From Stenopsyche tienmushanensis (taxonomy: Eukaryota > Arthropoda > Insecta > Trichoptera > Stenopsychidae): DNA of 64,000 nucleotides. The DNA is taken from the NCBI GenBank assembly GCA_008973525.1, contig WACJ01000101.1, positions 930,001 through 994,000 on the forward strand. The letters run 5' to 3'. The first letter of the stretch is position 1; each line of letters opens with the position of its first letter. The notes under the pieces are model-generated. The model saw only the letters and a program-made list of their open reading frames with translations, did no database searches and was not told the DNA's origin. Position numbers and translations under genes: made by a program. Of this stretch, positions 22,988-33,951 are shown one piece after another.

Positions 22988-23719
22988 TTAAGCTGTTGGG
23001 GAGCATCGACATACATGTATGTCCGAACTATCATGTCCTATAAAGAGCGCTCTTGCACATTGAAGCTCGGAGACAGACAGAGAAAGAGAGAACTTAGCGC
23101 AGTTTGGGAGACTGAGACGGATAGCTTCCTCAAATGCATCGCATGATTGTATAGATCGTTAAGCCCAAATTTATCGACTTTTCGTTAGTGAGCAAATTTA
23201 AAATCGATGAAGTCGTTGATGTCATAATCGCTTTACACCGATTACTTTCTGTCAACTCCTATCAGCGTAAGACAATCTTCAATTCGAGGCAGAGTAAATT
23301 GTAAATAAACATCTGATAGCATACAAGAGCACGTCATTTCTTTATATAAACAATGCACAAAAATCGATTCATTTGCTCCTCCTTTAGAAGGAAATGATAA
23401 TTGGACAAAGACTCATTCAACACGCAGCGAAGAATGGCAAGCAGTTAAAAAAACAAACATTGTCGATAGGACATAAGATTCAGTCATTCCTTTGCGTAAA
23501 CAAATAACACACTTGAAATCGAAATCATTATAAGTCGATAAATTTGGGCTTAACGATCTATACAATCATGCGACGCATGCGAGGAAACTCTTCGTCTCAG
23601 TCTCCCGAACTCTGTTATCTCTGTCTCTGTCTGTCTCCGAGCTTCAATGTGCAAGAGTGTTCTATATGGGACATGAGAGTTCGGACATACATGTATGTCC
23701 ATACTACTCAAAGGGTTAA
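22988..23719. mobile_element. Foldback piggyBac-like element, copy 1 (732 bp, long inverted repeats)
   Basis: TTAA lies at both ends (22988-22991 and 23716-23719). The arms 22988-23180 and 23532-23719 are inverted copies of each other, about 190 bp long, including GACATACATGTATGTCC, a CTTGCACATTGAAGCTC block and AAGCCCAAATTTATCGACTT. The right tip reads TTAACCCTTTGAG on the outward-to-inward strand, matching the CCCTTTG-type ends of piggyBac elements. The 350-bp loop contains no transposase. Related copies 29290-29843 and 56240-56797 lack the left arm but keep its outermost tip. Confidence 0.75.
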
Positions 23720-23726
23720 CTAACCG

Positions 23727-23960
23727 CCTTTTCTGACACCAACGTACCGTGGAATGTGAAGCAGGAGCGCTTTCAGGATGGAGTCATCGGGTCGCGCTCC
23801 ACTCCTACGTATTGTACAGGTGTTCGATCTTCTTTCGGATCAAATAGAAACACTCTCATCTTAGCTAATTTCTTTATCGATTACGAGATCTGGCTGCGGG
23901 AAGAGAGTCTTCTCGCAACTAAGACTATATGTGCCAAAAATACGTGCCCTTTTATACACT
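23727..23960 (-). repeat. LTR-like repeat with adjoining primer-site-like motif
   Basis: Starts with TTTTCTGACACCAA (inverse TTGGTGTCAGAAAA, like an LTR-retrotransposon primer binding site). It continues with sequence related to 21410-21460 (GAGCGCTTTCAGGATGGAGT) and, near 23886, a CTGGCTGCGGGAAGAGAGTC block shared with the 21.6 and 33.7 kb copies. The distal third is missing. Confidence 0.5.
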
Positions 23961-25800
23961 TCTATTTATAAATGTTATAAAAAATAAGATAACGACTTTC
24001 TGCAAGATTTGATGTAGACAAATACAGATCATTCAAGTAATAAACGCGAAAGGCAATGGGTGAACAAAAGACAACGAGCACAAAATCAGGCTCGATGTGG
24101 GTTGCATTCAAGAAAAATGATGTGAGTTTTGTGGAATTTTAAAGGAATCGTTCTATTTGAGTTGCGGCCGATTAATGAATTTATTACTACAGACGTGCAT
24201 TGCCAACAAATAGAAAAGAAGAAACTCGATGAAATTCATACAAAACTAATCAATAGACACTCATCAATTAAAAACGTTAATCAAATGGCAAATTTTAATA
24301 GATTCAGAAGAAAAATATATTATATTATTGATTAAACTGTTCTTGACCAAGACTTTTAGTATCACAGAAATCTCAACAGTAATGGAACAATGCGCACTTC
24401 CGCGGCCAAGGCTATTGGTTGACCTTTTGTCTTATCGCATTCATGCTCCTGCGTGCGTGCTTTAAAACAACATTCAATATGTTGCCTTCACCAAGAACAT
24501 ATTTAGTCGATATCTTCAGTTGTAAAGTCTCCTAGGTCATCTACGCTTATATAAGTTATAATTTATCTGAACACAAGTCCAAATAAGGTAACAAGAGTTC
24601 CCGAGGCCATGATTTTTTGTTTTCTTTCAAATGTGATAAACCTGGTGTGTAAGCTTGATGAACTTGTTGAGGCTTAATTTTTCCACAAAAATATTTAAAA
24701 AAAATACAAGTTTGTTATTGTCGGTGGTTTGACAATTCCAATGGAGTAACGTTGGTAATACAACTTAGTCTGGTGGTGTGGATATTGGATTTATTTGAAA
24801 ATAAACTCCTCGTGGGGTATCATAATCAGCATTGGCAAGGTAGAGGCATTAGTACGAAAATATGTACGCTGGGATGGTCCGCAAGTAATGAAATGCCAAA
24901 ACGTCGGTTAGTGGCACAATGGCGTGATGATATCCATCCACGTCCACATGATATGTGATGCTATAATAAGGGTGATTACATTAAAGCGCCGGCGTGTAAG
25001 TGAAACCGCTCAAATTGGTAGGAATGCAACATTTAAGATACCCTCTTCATATTTGTGCGGCTGACAGATTTCGCTTCGAAGGTAGCGAAGGGACGGACTC
25101 TGAATAATTTATATGCGAAGTGGGAAATCCACCCCTGTGAATGGCGTCATAATGGCAACTTTGAGAAAGGATTGAGTGCTGCGCCATTACTATTGCGGGC
25201 CGCCTTCGAGAAAAACGTTTCCGTTTCGAGGAAATACAAAGTGGCCCATTAAGATAAAAACATTCTACCGGCCGCCCAAATCAGCGCCCCTTGTCCATGG
25301 TCACCGCGCTGATTCTGATAATCGATTCAAAGTGGATTACGTTCGGACAAAAGCGAATCAAAGCTTTTGTCCTACACTCACCCGATTGGCAACCCTTTCT
25401 TGCCTTAAATAGAAACGACATCAATTTGAGAGCCGTCCATTGTTGGACTCGTTTACCATAAGCATTATGAATCACTCAACATCCGAGAGGATCTGGACTC
25501 ACCGATCAAACAAAATAATGTAATCATGGCGAAGAGTTTGAATTCCAGCAGTCATGCATTGTACTAGTATCAGACGCCCTGACTGTCACCCAATAAATCA
25601 GACCTGCTAGCACTGTTTCTGTTGTTTTAATCAAAACAAAGCGCTTTTAAACTTTAAAGTGCTAGGCAGCAATTTATCGTCGATTGTGGAACTAACGAGG
25701 ACTGCAAATAATTCATTGATAAATTTAGCTTGCTTTGACCATCTTGCTGATAACAGTAAATGTAATATTTTACTATTTTGAATAAATAATATTCTTTTAG
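23961..25800. other. No gene; GC-balanced region at 24960-25480
   Basis: 24960-25480 is GC-balanced and appears once in the window. It has several short overlapping frames without recognised motifs or good splice context. It could be unique host sequence such as an enhancer or exon relic. Confidence 0.3.
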
Positions 25801-25805
25801 AAGCA

Positions 25806-25905
25806 TAGCATTGTAAATAAAACTCTATGGAGCGCTACCCACAACGTGTGTGGGCATACTCTCTCTGGATCACTTGAGTGCGCTCACGGCGTGTGCGGGC
25901 ATACT
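25806..25905. repeat. Dispersed repeat R2 (piggyBac-like end), copy 1
   Basis: GCATTGTAAATAAA, CTATGG-GCGCT, then GGGCATACTCTCTCTGGATC and an alternating CGTGTG/CGCTCA stretch. Matches 30004-30092, 51829-51895 and, inverted, 49683-49745. At 49431 the same type of sequence is capped by TTAACCCTTTGA, suggesting a piggyBac-like terminus. Confidence 0.6.
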
Positions 25906-27413
25906 TCTTTCCAATCTTTCCAATTTAACTACTTTCTAATTCATTTTTGACACAATGTTTGATATTTTTAATAGCTGTTACATTTATAAAAAAATAGTAC
26001 TCAAACGCATGCGTCAATAATTAATTGTAAACGCCCAAAAGAAAATAAACTCTCAGCTAGAAAACAAGCTGATGGTTGTGAAGTATCGCTTAAAAATTCC
26101 TATCTGAACACAAAGGGTATAAAAAAGATCATGCGATAACCATTTGAGGGCAAAGCGATGTTCTTGCTTTGCGAAAAATATGTGCCAAAAGTGCGGCGTA
26201 ACGATATATAGACGTGCGGCGTAACGAAATAAATATATTTACAACATTCAAATTTGGTTTGGTTAGATAATATATTTAAGTTTTTATTTAGGCTTTCAAA
26301 ATTCGGATAAACCAAGCAAACGCGTGATGATAATGAATTGAAATGGATTTGATTGAAATTAACTTATTGAATTATAGTCTATGATAGACATTTAAAGCCA
26401 GACGATTGGCATTTTCAAACAGCTTGTCAACGTTGAATTGTTTCGTTAAGATACTTTGACACATTAAAGTGTTTGATCTAAAGGATTGGTCTCGATAATA
26501 ACATCAAGCGTCGAAATCGGATTATATCAAAGTTCGACATTCAAGCTATACTCTGAAAATAAATTGTATTGATTATAAATCGGCGGAGGGTTTTTTTTAT
26601 ATTGCACCAACCTAAAGTATACGTATATTGGTGCTTTCTAAAATTTCAAAGTCATTTTATTGAGTCAATTTTTATTGCATATATTCATGTAGAATTAATA
26701 GTCATTCATTCAGCTACGATGATCGTGTGCTAAAATGATTAAATTGGCATATTTTACAGTATAAATTCAGATAGATCGAGAGATATAGAGTCTTGATATT
26801 GACCCTCAATGTATTTATTTGCTATCGCGCAAAAGGAAATCAACATTTTAATCAAATTTAAATATTTTTTGTAAGGGATTAAAATGGCTTCTTAATGCAA
26901 CTTTCCCATTTTTTAAAATTGCATAATTCCGTATTAATTTGAACACATGTATATTTTATTTAAAAATATGAAAATTGATTCATATTTGATTGATTTTCAT
27001 ATTAAAAAAGCTTTCATTTGACATCAAAACGCTTCGCTGAGCGAAGAATTTAAAAGAAATCCTTCAAATCAATATTTACATGCAAAGATAATGAGAATCT
27101 ATTATGAGATTTGTTATTTGTAAGTCTCGAGTTCGTTTAACGTTAATGTTGATTTTTCCGAAAGGGGAAAATATTTGTTTTCCTCAAAAGGAAAAAAACG
27201 TTCGCAGCTCATAATGCTACTCCTTTCGGATATGAATGAAATCGTTGAAATAGATCGATCTCTTAGCACCAATCAGGATCAATAAGAAGAACCACAATTT
27301 TCAGCAGGGTAAACAACTCAATCATCCCCAATAAGAGGGATGAATTTATTGCCTTACCGTAATTCCGCTTGGTTCAATGCTCATTGACAAATTAGTATTC
27401 AAAGAAGAGTTAT
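25906..27413. other. No feature recognised
   Basis: AT-rich. A small direct repeat GTGCGGCGTAACGA occurs twice near 26190 and 26213. Confidence 0.4.
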
Positions 27414-27624
27414 ACAGGATGCGTCAGGGAAACTTCCTTATTTGAAATACGCGCCCAGAAGCGATATTTATTTAAAAAAAAGTAAAATGATAATTATTCA
27501 CAAGAACAAAACCTAAATTATTTTATGTATGTTTAATATCGATCATACAGTGAATTATATTAAAATGTCTCTCTGAAACATGAAAAAGAGAATTTAATTG
27601 AAGGTTTCCCTATCACATCCTGTA
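27414..27624. mobile_element. MITE, TACAGGATG family (211 bp), second full copy
   Basis: Left end TACAGGATGCGTCAGGGAAA and right end TTTCCCTATCACATCCTGTA are inverted repeats with TA at each tip. Size and end sequences agree with 10667-10873. Interior AT-rich, no frame. Confidence 0.82.
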
Positions 27625-27816
27625 TTTTTGCATCGGGTATCTGATACTAAAAAATATTAAGACTGTTGTAGATTCAACAAAAAAATGTTAAACTGGAAAG
27701 AAATGTGCATTTGGCGAGCTAAAAAGGCCTAATGATGGCCATGTGGCACATGGAAAGTATTTAAATAAAAAACATGCATCTATCTCTTATTTTTTTCAGG
27801 AATATCATATGATTAG

Positions 27817-28060
27817 GAGGTTGAGGGTGTGTGTTGCGATAGAAAGACAGATTGTTGGAATGGGTGTGAAACGTGGCTGTGGAGCGATTTATGTGACTGG
27901 CGTGACGGGCGTGTGGGAGACGCCCCAGGACAACGGTGCGCCAAACAGGTCGCCCACTCTGATGAGAAAAATGGACGTCCCTGTCCCGGGACGTGGGTTC
28001 GACAACCACTGCAGAGTCCTGTTTGTCCAAAGAGACTTAACAAATCGAAGAATTGCTATA
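27817..28060 (+). other. Candidate cysteine/tryptophan-rich exon
   Basis: One plus frame reads EVEGVCCDRKTDCWNGCETW, then LWSDLCDWRDGRVGDAPGQR, CAKQV, and NGRPCPGTW. The W-x-W-S and NGRPCPG parts resemble thrombospondin type 1 repeats, which have W-x-x-W and a closing G-x-x-C-x-G, but the canonical CS..CG spacing is absent. A strong pyrimidine tract with TTTTTTTCAG ends at 27799 but would put a stop (TAG, 27814-27816) in this frame; splicing at the AG at 27815-27816 would avoid it. Other frames are also open here because the stretch is GC-rich. It could be a decayed exon, a repeat or chance. Confidence 0.22.
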
Positions 28061-28412
28061 AACTAGCTCATGGGTCATCCTTAAACCGAGTCTAAGCGAA
28101 TCTGAAGAACAGCGTGTTACATGTTCAATATACCGCTTCCATCGACAACAAAAACCATTTATTTTCACTTTTATGGTAGATAAAGCTTATCACAATCATA
28201 AAAAAATATCTAAAAATAAATATATTGAAAATGATAGGGATGCTTGAAGTTAGTTAGATTATAGCGGCTATATTCTTAAAATAACATCTATCAAAATTAT
28301 TTAGTAACATATGGGTAATCATTATACAAGTTTATAGCGTTGAATGACGAGCCATTTGAGGGGATGGGAGTGGTTCAACGACCCAAAAATTTACTCTTTG
28401 AAATTATCTTAA
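28061..28412. other. No feature recognised
   Basis: AT-rich spacer. Confidence 0.35.
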
Positions 28413-28560
28413 ATCGCAGATTTATGCACACAAACCGCAAGCAATTGATGCCATCAAAGTCAACATAACGAATTGTGATATTTCAGTCGACAGGAGTGTT
28501 TTTATTCATACCAAATTCTTCGTTGCACAGTTTACCCGATACCAGGATCTGAAATATTTT
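28413..28560 (+). pseudogene. Tc1-like transposase C-terminal scrap
   Basis: Plus frame YAHKPQAIDAIKVNITN corresponds to the block that precedes the terminal helix in the Tc1-like family (compare YKLQIIDAFKVIITNAIQQI at 57973-58032). It diverges after about 20 codons. Confidence 0.55.
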
Positions 28561-29289
28561 TGAAAAGATTTAATAAATAAAAAAAACAAGACAAACAAAA
28601 TAATAATTTTATTTAATAAACACAAATTTGCCTATCATCAACAGGATAGTACCGGAAAATGATGCAATTATTCTTGTGGTTACTTGTACATATTTGAATT
28701 TTTACGTAAGTGTATATATTTTTTTAAGGGTTGAAAATGAGCGGCGTTCTTTATTTAAATATATTGGTGATCTGCCATAATTTATATTTGTTCAAAAATA
28801 TCAATAAGCTTTCGGGCTCTCTTATTATCGAAAGAACGATTCATAACTCAAAGAAAATACGAATATTCGTTCATATTTACTCGCATCCTCTTTTTCTTAA
28901 GCAAACATTGCAACAAATTTCGCTCATGATATGGGTTGATGCATTTTGTCCTCGTTTACGTACGAACATCCACTTTATGTGGTTATTGTATGATATTGAA
29001 TATCCGTCTCGAAAATCGGAAACGCAAGATATTGTCATAAGATAACATTGATATTGAGACAATTTCAACAAACGCAGAGATATTATTGAATTTGCCGTAT
29101 TAAAACAAAAACAGGAAACATTTGAGATGAAATCTTCGATGTTTGATAGATGTATAAAATCCCGTTTAAACATGCAGGAAATAAAAGTCAGAGACTTGGA
29201 TTATGAAATTCATAAGACTTAATTTGCATTAAAATCGATGTAATCTGTTAAAAAATGTTTCATTCTGCTCTATCCCTTTAATTAATGAA
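28561..29289. other. No gene recognised
   Basis: Overlapping frames at 28731-29045 (plus) and 28877-29173 (minus) are long for this composition but have no motif that I recognise on either strand. Confidence 0.3.
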
Positions 29290-29843
29290 TTAACCGTTTC
29301 ATGAGTACTCACGGAAATATCCGTTTTGACCTTCACTATTCAGAAAGGGCACTCTTGTGCATTGAAACTCCGAGGCGGACAGAGACAGAGAGAACTTAGC
29401 GCAGTTCGGGAGACTGAGACGGATAGCTTCTTCATATGCATCGCATGATTGTATAGATCGTTAAGCCCAAATTTATCGACTTATAATGATTTCGATTTCA
29501 AGTGTGTTATTTGTTTACGCAAAGAAACGACCGAATATTGTGTGTTATCGAGAGTGTTTGTTTATTTAACCGCTTGCCGTTCTTCGCTGCGTGTTGAATG
29601 AGTCTTTGTTCAATTATCATTTCCGTCTAAAGGAGGAGCAAATGAATCGATTTTTTGTGCATTGTTTATGTAAAGAAACGACGCGATCTTGTATGTTATC
29701 AAATGTTTATTTACAATTGACTCTGCCTCGAATTGAAGATTGTCTTACGCTGATTAGGAGCTGACAGAAAGTAATCGGCGTAAAGCGATAATGACATCAA
29801 CGACTTCATCGATTTTAAATTTGCTCACTAACAAAAAGGTTAA
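29290..29843. mobile_element. piggyBac-like MITE, copy 2 (554 bp, TTAA-bounded)
   Basis: TTAACCGTTTCATGAGTACT at the left and AACAAAAAGGTTAA at the right. The whole sequence is the reverse complement of 56240-56797 and of the loop plus right arm of 22988-23719. Shared blocks include GGAGACTGAGACGGATAGCT and AAGCCCAAATTTATCGACTT. No transposase. Confidence 0.8.
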
Positions 29844-30003
29844 AGAGATAGAGCAGAATTAATTACAAGAATTAATTTTTGTAGAGCATCAATTTTTCCC
29901 TTTTCACTCTCTGTGTTCATGAAATTTCATTCGAAATTCCATTGAAGCGCAACAAACAATAATATAGATTGTAAATAATGTTTGATTTCATAATTTGAGC
30001 ACT
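29844..30003. other. Short spacer
   Basis: AT-rich DNA without recognisable content. Confidence 0.3.
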
Positions 30004-30092
30004 GCATTGTAAATAAAGCGCTATGGGGTGCTGCTCGCAACATTTGCGGACATACTCCTTCTGGATCACTCGATGTATCCGCAGCATGCGTA
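30004..30092. repeat. Dispersed repeat R2, copy 2
   Basis: GCATTGTAAATAAAGCGCTA, then GGACATACTCCTTCTGGATC; same order as 25806-25905. Confidence 0.6.
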
Positions 30093-30217
30093 ATAATATT
30101 TATTCAAACTGCTTAAATTTAAGTTTTGGGGTTGCATTCCTTATCATAATTACACTCTACAATCAAATATTTGTACATACATGTGATAGACACAAGATCA
30201 ACTTCTTTCGGATTATA

Positions 30218-30495
30218 TGTAGCCGGACGGATGGATGGGGTGGACGGGCGTCGGACAAAAAGACTTTATTCTCTAGGTAACATTTTATTCAGCACGAGAG
30301 AGAGAGATATCTGACTGCAAGAAGGACATCTTTCCGCAGCCAAGGCCAACCGACGACTTTTTATCGATTCCCGCATCTTGTGTCACCATTGGTCGATAAT
30401 TGCAGGTGCAATCCCTGTAGCGCGACAGAAGATGGCGCCATTAAAAAGGTACATTGCACTTAAAGAGAGACGGAAGATGTCGCTGTTAAGTGAAA
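30218..30495 (-). repeat. LTR-like repeat, copy with TGTAG tip
   Basis: Starts TGTAGCCGGACGGATGGATG and follows the 33.6 kb copy through CCGCAGCCAAGGCCAACCGA and a GCAGGTGCAAT block to GGAAGATGTCGCTGTTAA. The CTACA end is replaced by AT-rich DNA. Shorter than 33578-33951 by small deletions. Confidence 0.5.
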
Positions 30496-32794
30496 AATCG
30501 TTTTTTTTATTTTATAAATTATTAGTAAAACTATTCAAGAATATGTTTTCAAAGTTTCACAACAAAATTCCGATTTTTTCGATGTTATGAGCACTATAGT
30601 GAACGCAAATCGATGCCGGAACACGCGACAATTAGTACGGAGTACTTTCAAACGCGTTTTTCTCGAAACAACTTTTTTCAACTGGCGGGAACTCTAACTC
30701 AAAAAGTTCTTATCCAATTATTTTAAAAAATTGTATAAAGATTTTATACTTAATTCTAATGAAAATATAGCTAATTCTGGGAAAATATTTTTGTTTAAAA
30801 TGTGATTTTAATTAGCAATGATATAAAGAATGACATTTATTTTCTTTCCGATAATTAATGCATTTATTGAAATTTTATGATATATAAAGGAAAAGTATAA
30901 ATTATATATATTTTATTTTGTTGGTTTTATTATTCAAGTGCTTTAGGGTAGACAATATTTTTTGTTTTTCCGTCTTTAGCGTAAAAAATAAATTTATTGG
31001 CTAACCAATTTTTCATGTGGAATTTTCATGGACAATTGGTCATGGGGAAAATATGAATTTTCTAGATTCAATCCACATACTTGAAGTGCCTTGTTGATGA
31101 TCAGTGAGAATACAAATCAAACGAGGAACTGCAGTCGTTTTTAATCAAATGGCATTTTGATGGCAATCATGGGAATGCCTCGGAGTGGATTAACCCCTTG
31201 AGTGATTACTTAATTTCAAAATGACTTAAACGTAGATGCTATATTTGTATGTCCGTCACTTATCGTCCGTACAAATCCACGTATCTCTCAGGACCATTCA
31301 GCGTGTGCAAAGCTTGTATACAAAAAAATAAACACTGTTGATAGCACACAATATTCGTTAATTTCGCATAAACAATCATTTTGTAGATTTTTCTACACCA
31401 TTTATGGCGTGGTTACCTCTCAACATGGTCAACTCTACCACTCAATATTTTACTGTTGTAAACGAAGAAGCAGACTCTCCCAGAAAATAATTTAGCTCAG
31501 TTTTGATACGATTTTCAAATGAATATGTATGTTTAAAAATTCACTGAGAACGTTCATTATTGATGGCTGCAAAACAAATACTACATAATGCAGTGTCTTC
31601 AAACTTGAAACTTAAGCTTCGTAAAGTAAGTATTTTTTATTATAGTATTTAATTTTAAACAACAATTATTATATATACGTCAGATCGGATATTTCTTAAG
31701 TTTTAAGACTATTCTAGGGTATTGCAATGTTAAGATAGCAGTTGTGGACAAATAGCGGAGTATTCTTTTGTATGTAGTCACTTAAGAAGAAAAACCCAGG
31801 CAATCTGATGTTTTAGAATGGTGGATCGACACTCGCTTTCAACGTCACAATGGATTTAATAAAGTGTAGAGGTCAGCTATTGTCCTTTATTCTCTCGGAA
31901 ATATTTTTCAAGCGCTTGAAAAATAGATACAGGGCTAAAGAATGGGACAATTGTGGAATAGAGCGCGGCACAAAAGAAATGCCCTATTTAAGGGAGACTC
32001 GATAATCAAGCCGAGACAATCTCTACTCTGGCAATATTAATTAACGCTTACATGACGACACAAAAAATGGATAGATACGTACGCAATTATAGTTCATCTA
32101 TTGAATGAAGGCAGTATTTTTGTAGATAAAAATGTGCAAATCGTTAAGGGATAGTGCGTGTCCTTGTCTTAGCGGGGGTACGTAAGAAATATGATAAGCA
32201 GTAAATTTATTTCTTGTTTAATTTCTTGTAAGAAATATAAGAAATTTCCTTTCAAATCTCCATGCTTCGTTTACATATTCTTTATTCGCAAATTTGTAAG
32301 TATTTTCATGTTATTAATCTTCTTTGTATGTTTGTTTGTTTTGCTACTTGTTTTATTTGTGAGCTTTCTAATATTTCATTTTGTAAATACTCGCGCTTTG
32401 TAGGCTGCTCACTTCTTATGAGAACAGAAATACATTGCATAATATATCTTTACAATATACACATTTATATATATATATAAATGTATGCATGGGGTGTATT
32501 TTAAAAATGTATTCACCGAAGCTAGGCCGAAAGCCCTGGCCTTCGTCATAACCACAACCACCTTCATAATACTCTTTAAAGGACTTTTGCTTTATTTACA
32601 ACCCATTTATCTTCTTGAGGTATTAAGTCGCAATACGCCAAAAGCAGTCAAATAAATATAAAAACTGCTAATATTACGAAGGTAGTCTTAGATTTACCCA
32701 ACCTGATAAATAGATGGCGGTTGTTGCTTAAAAAAATTACTTTAATAGAAAGTATCCATTTTATACTATAGCTAGTAGACATCGCAAGCATTTA
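30496..32794. other. No gene; scattered repeat ends
   Basis: TTAACCCCTTGAGTGATTAC at 31190 looks like a piggyBac-like tip. 31260-31370 resembles 51925-52015 (TTATCGTCCGTACAAATC and AGCTTGTATA-type blocks). 31655-31705 matches the mariner leader and terminal repeat at 6965-7015 (AAACAACAATTATTATATAT). 32460-32483 is an AT palindrome. The Leu/Phe-rich frame at 32191-32403 is judged chance. Confidence 0.45.
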
Positions 32795-33065
32795 AAAAAG
32801 TGCTGTACTTCGTATATGGACATGAGAAAGCTGTGCGCACAAATGGTGCCGCGTTTGCTCACAATGGAACAAAAACAGCGTCGCTCAATCGAGGGTTTGG
32901 CCTAGGAACAGTCAAAACAATGGACTGAAAGGAATGAAGAGGTGGAGTTGGCGGTTGACGATTATTTTGAGAAGCTCGACGGCTCTCCCTATAAACAGGG
33001 CATCGAAGCTATTGAACATCGCTGGGAAAAGTGCATCGAGCTGAAAAGAGGCTGTTGAAATAAAT
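32795..33065 (+). pseudogene. mariner transposase, internally deleted (HTH-linker joined to C-terminus)
   Basis: Plus strand reads MRKLCAQMVPRLLTMEQKQR, then SIEGLA and a stop. It passes directly into WTERNEEVELAVDDYFEKLD, then SPYKQGIEAIEHRWEKCIEL and a terminal K-R-G-C-stop. The last part is the end of mariner transposases (IEALEHRWxKCIxLxGDYVEK). The three catalytic Asp residues lie in the deleted middle, so this is a non-autonomous deletion derivative. The downstream AT-rich stretch to about 33120 may hold the 3' terminal repeat. Confidence 0.82.
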
Positions 33066-33577
33066 ATATTTTATCCCAAATATTTAATGCTTTCTTTGTT
33101 AGGACGTGTACTTCTGGTATTACTCTCGCATGTGAGCTCATATTCATGTGTAAAAACGATCAAATTTATAAATGCAAATAAAGTCCATGCTAATAATATT
33201 TGAAGGATTTGCCATGAAATCTATGTAGATATAAAGTGTATTCATCATATATGACATGTCGGACAAGTTGATACGCCCATGGTCACGAAACAGCACATGT
33301 GCAAACATCACAAGAATTAAAATGATTAGAGGTACAATCTTTTTTTTTGATAGGTAAAAGTAATTAAAAATATTTAAAGAATAGGCTCGTCGTCATCTGA
33401 AAGTCTCGCAGTTGGAAGCACTTTCTGTTTAAAGACAGTTCAATATTTATCTTAAAACAGGTTTCGAATTTTATTTAAACACTCCATCAGTTTTCTCAAT
33501 ATCGAGAAGAGTGACTTTTGTGTGCTTTAATGTGCGCTTGGGTGGTTAAACTTTTTTGTTTCAAGATAAAGTTGATT
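33066..33577. other. No feature recognised
   Basis: AT-rich spacer between the mariner relic and the LTR-like repeat. Confidence 0.35.
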
Positions 33578-33951
33578 GCACTGCACGGGTCCGTTCTTCT
33601 ATCGGGCTGTGATCCTGCTGGACGAATAGATGGGAATACAAAGGGCGTCGAATGAAAATACTCTCTTCGCAAGATAACTATTTATTCCGCACTACAGAGA
33701 GTGAGAAAGGTCTGGCTGCAGGAAGGACGACCTCCCGCAGCTAAGGCCAATCGACGACTCTCCCGACTCCCGCTTCCTGCGCGTCACTACCCAAACGGTA
33801 ACGACGCACGCGCAAGAAGCGATCGGTCGGTAAACAGGTGCAATGTCTCCGCAGGGCCACAAGAGATGGCGCTGTTAAAATAGCACATTGCACCTGAAGA
33901 GAAATGGAAGATGTCGCTACTACGTGGGGATGATAAATCGCCCACGCTACA
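33578..33951 (-). repeat. Solo LTR-like repeat, best-preserved copy
   Basis: Begins GCACTGCACGGGTCCGTTCT and ends CGCCCACGCTACA. Contains AGATAACTATTTATTCCGCA (possible AATAAATA signal on the minus strand), an AGGTCTGGCTGCAGGAAGGA block and CAAGAGATGGCGCTGTTAAA. It matches 21495-21850 over almost its whole length. The frames in it have no domain. It is either a solo LTR or another GC-rich repeat; the primer-site motif next to sister copies favours an LTR. Confidence 0.5.

Noticed and set aside
32191..32403. Leu/Phe/Val-rich frame as a membrane protein
   Set aside because: Composition is driven by TTT-rich DNA, with no start context, splice sites or homologous pattern.
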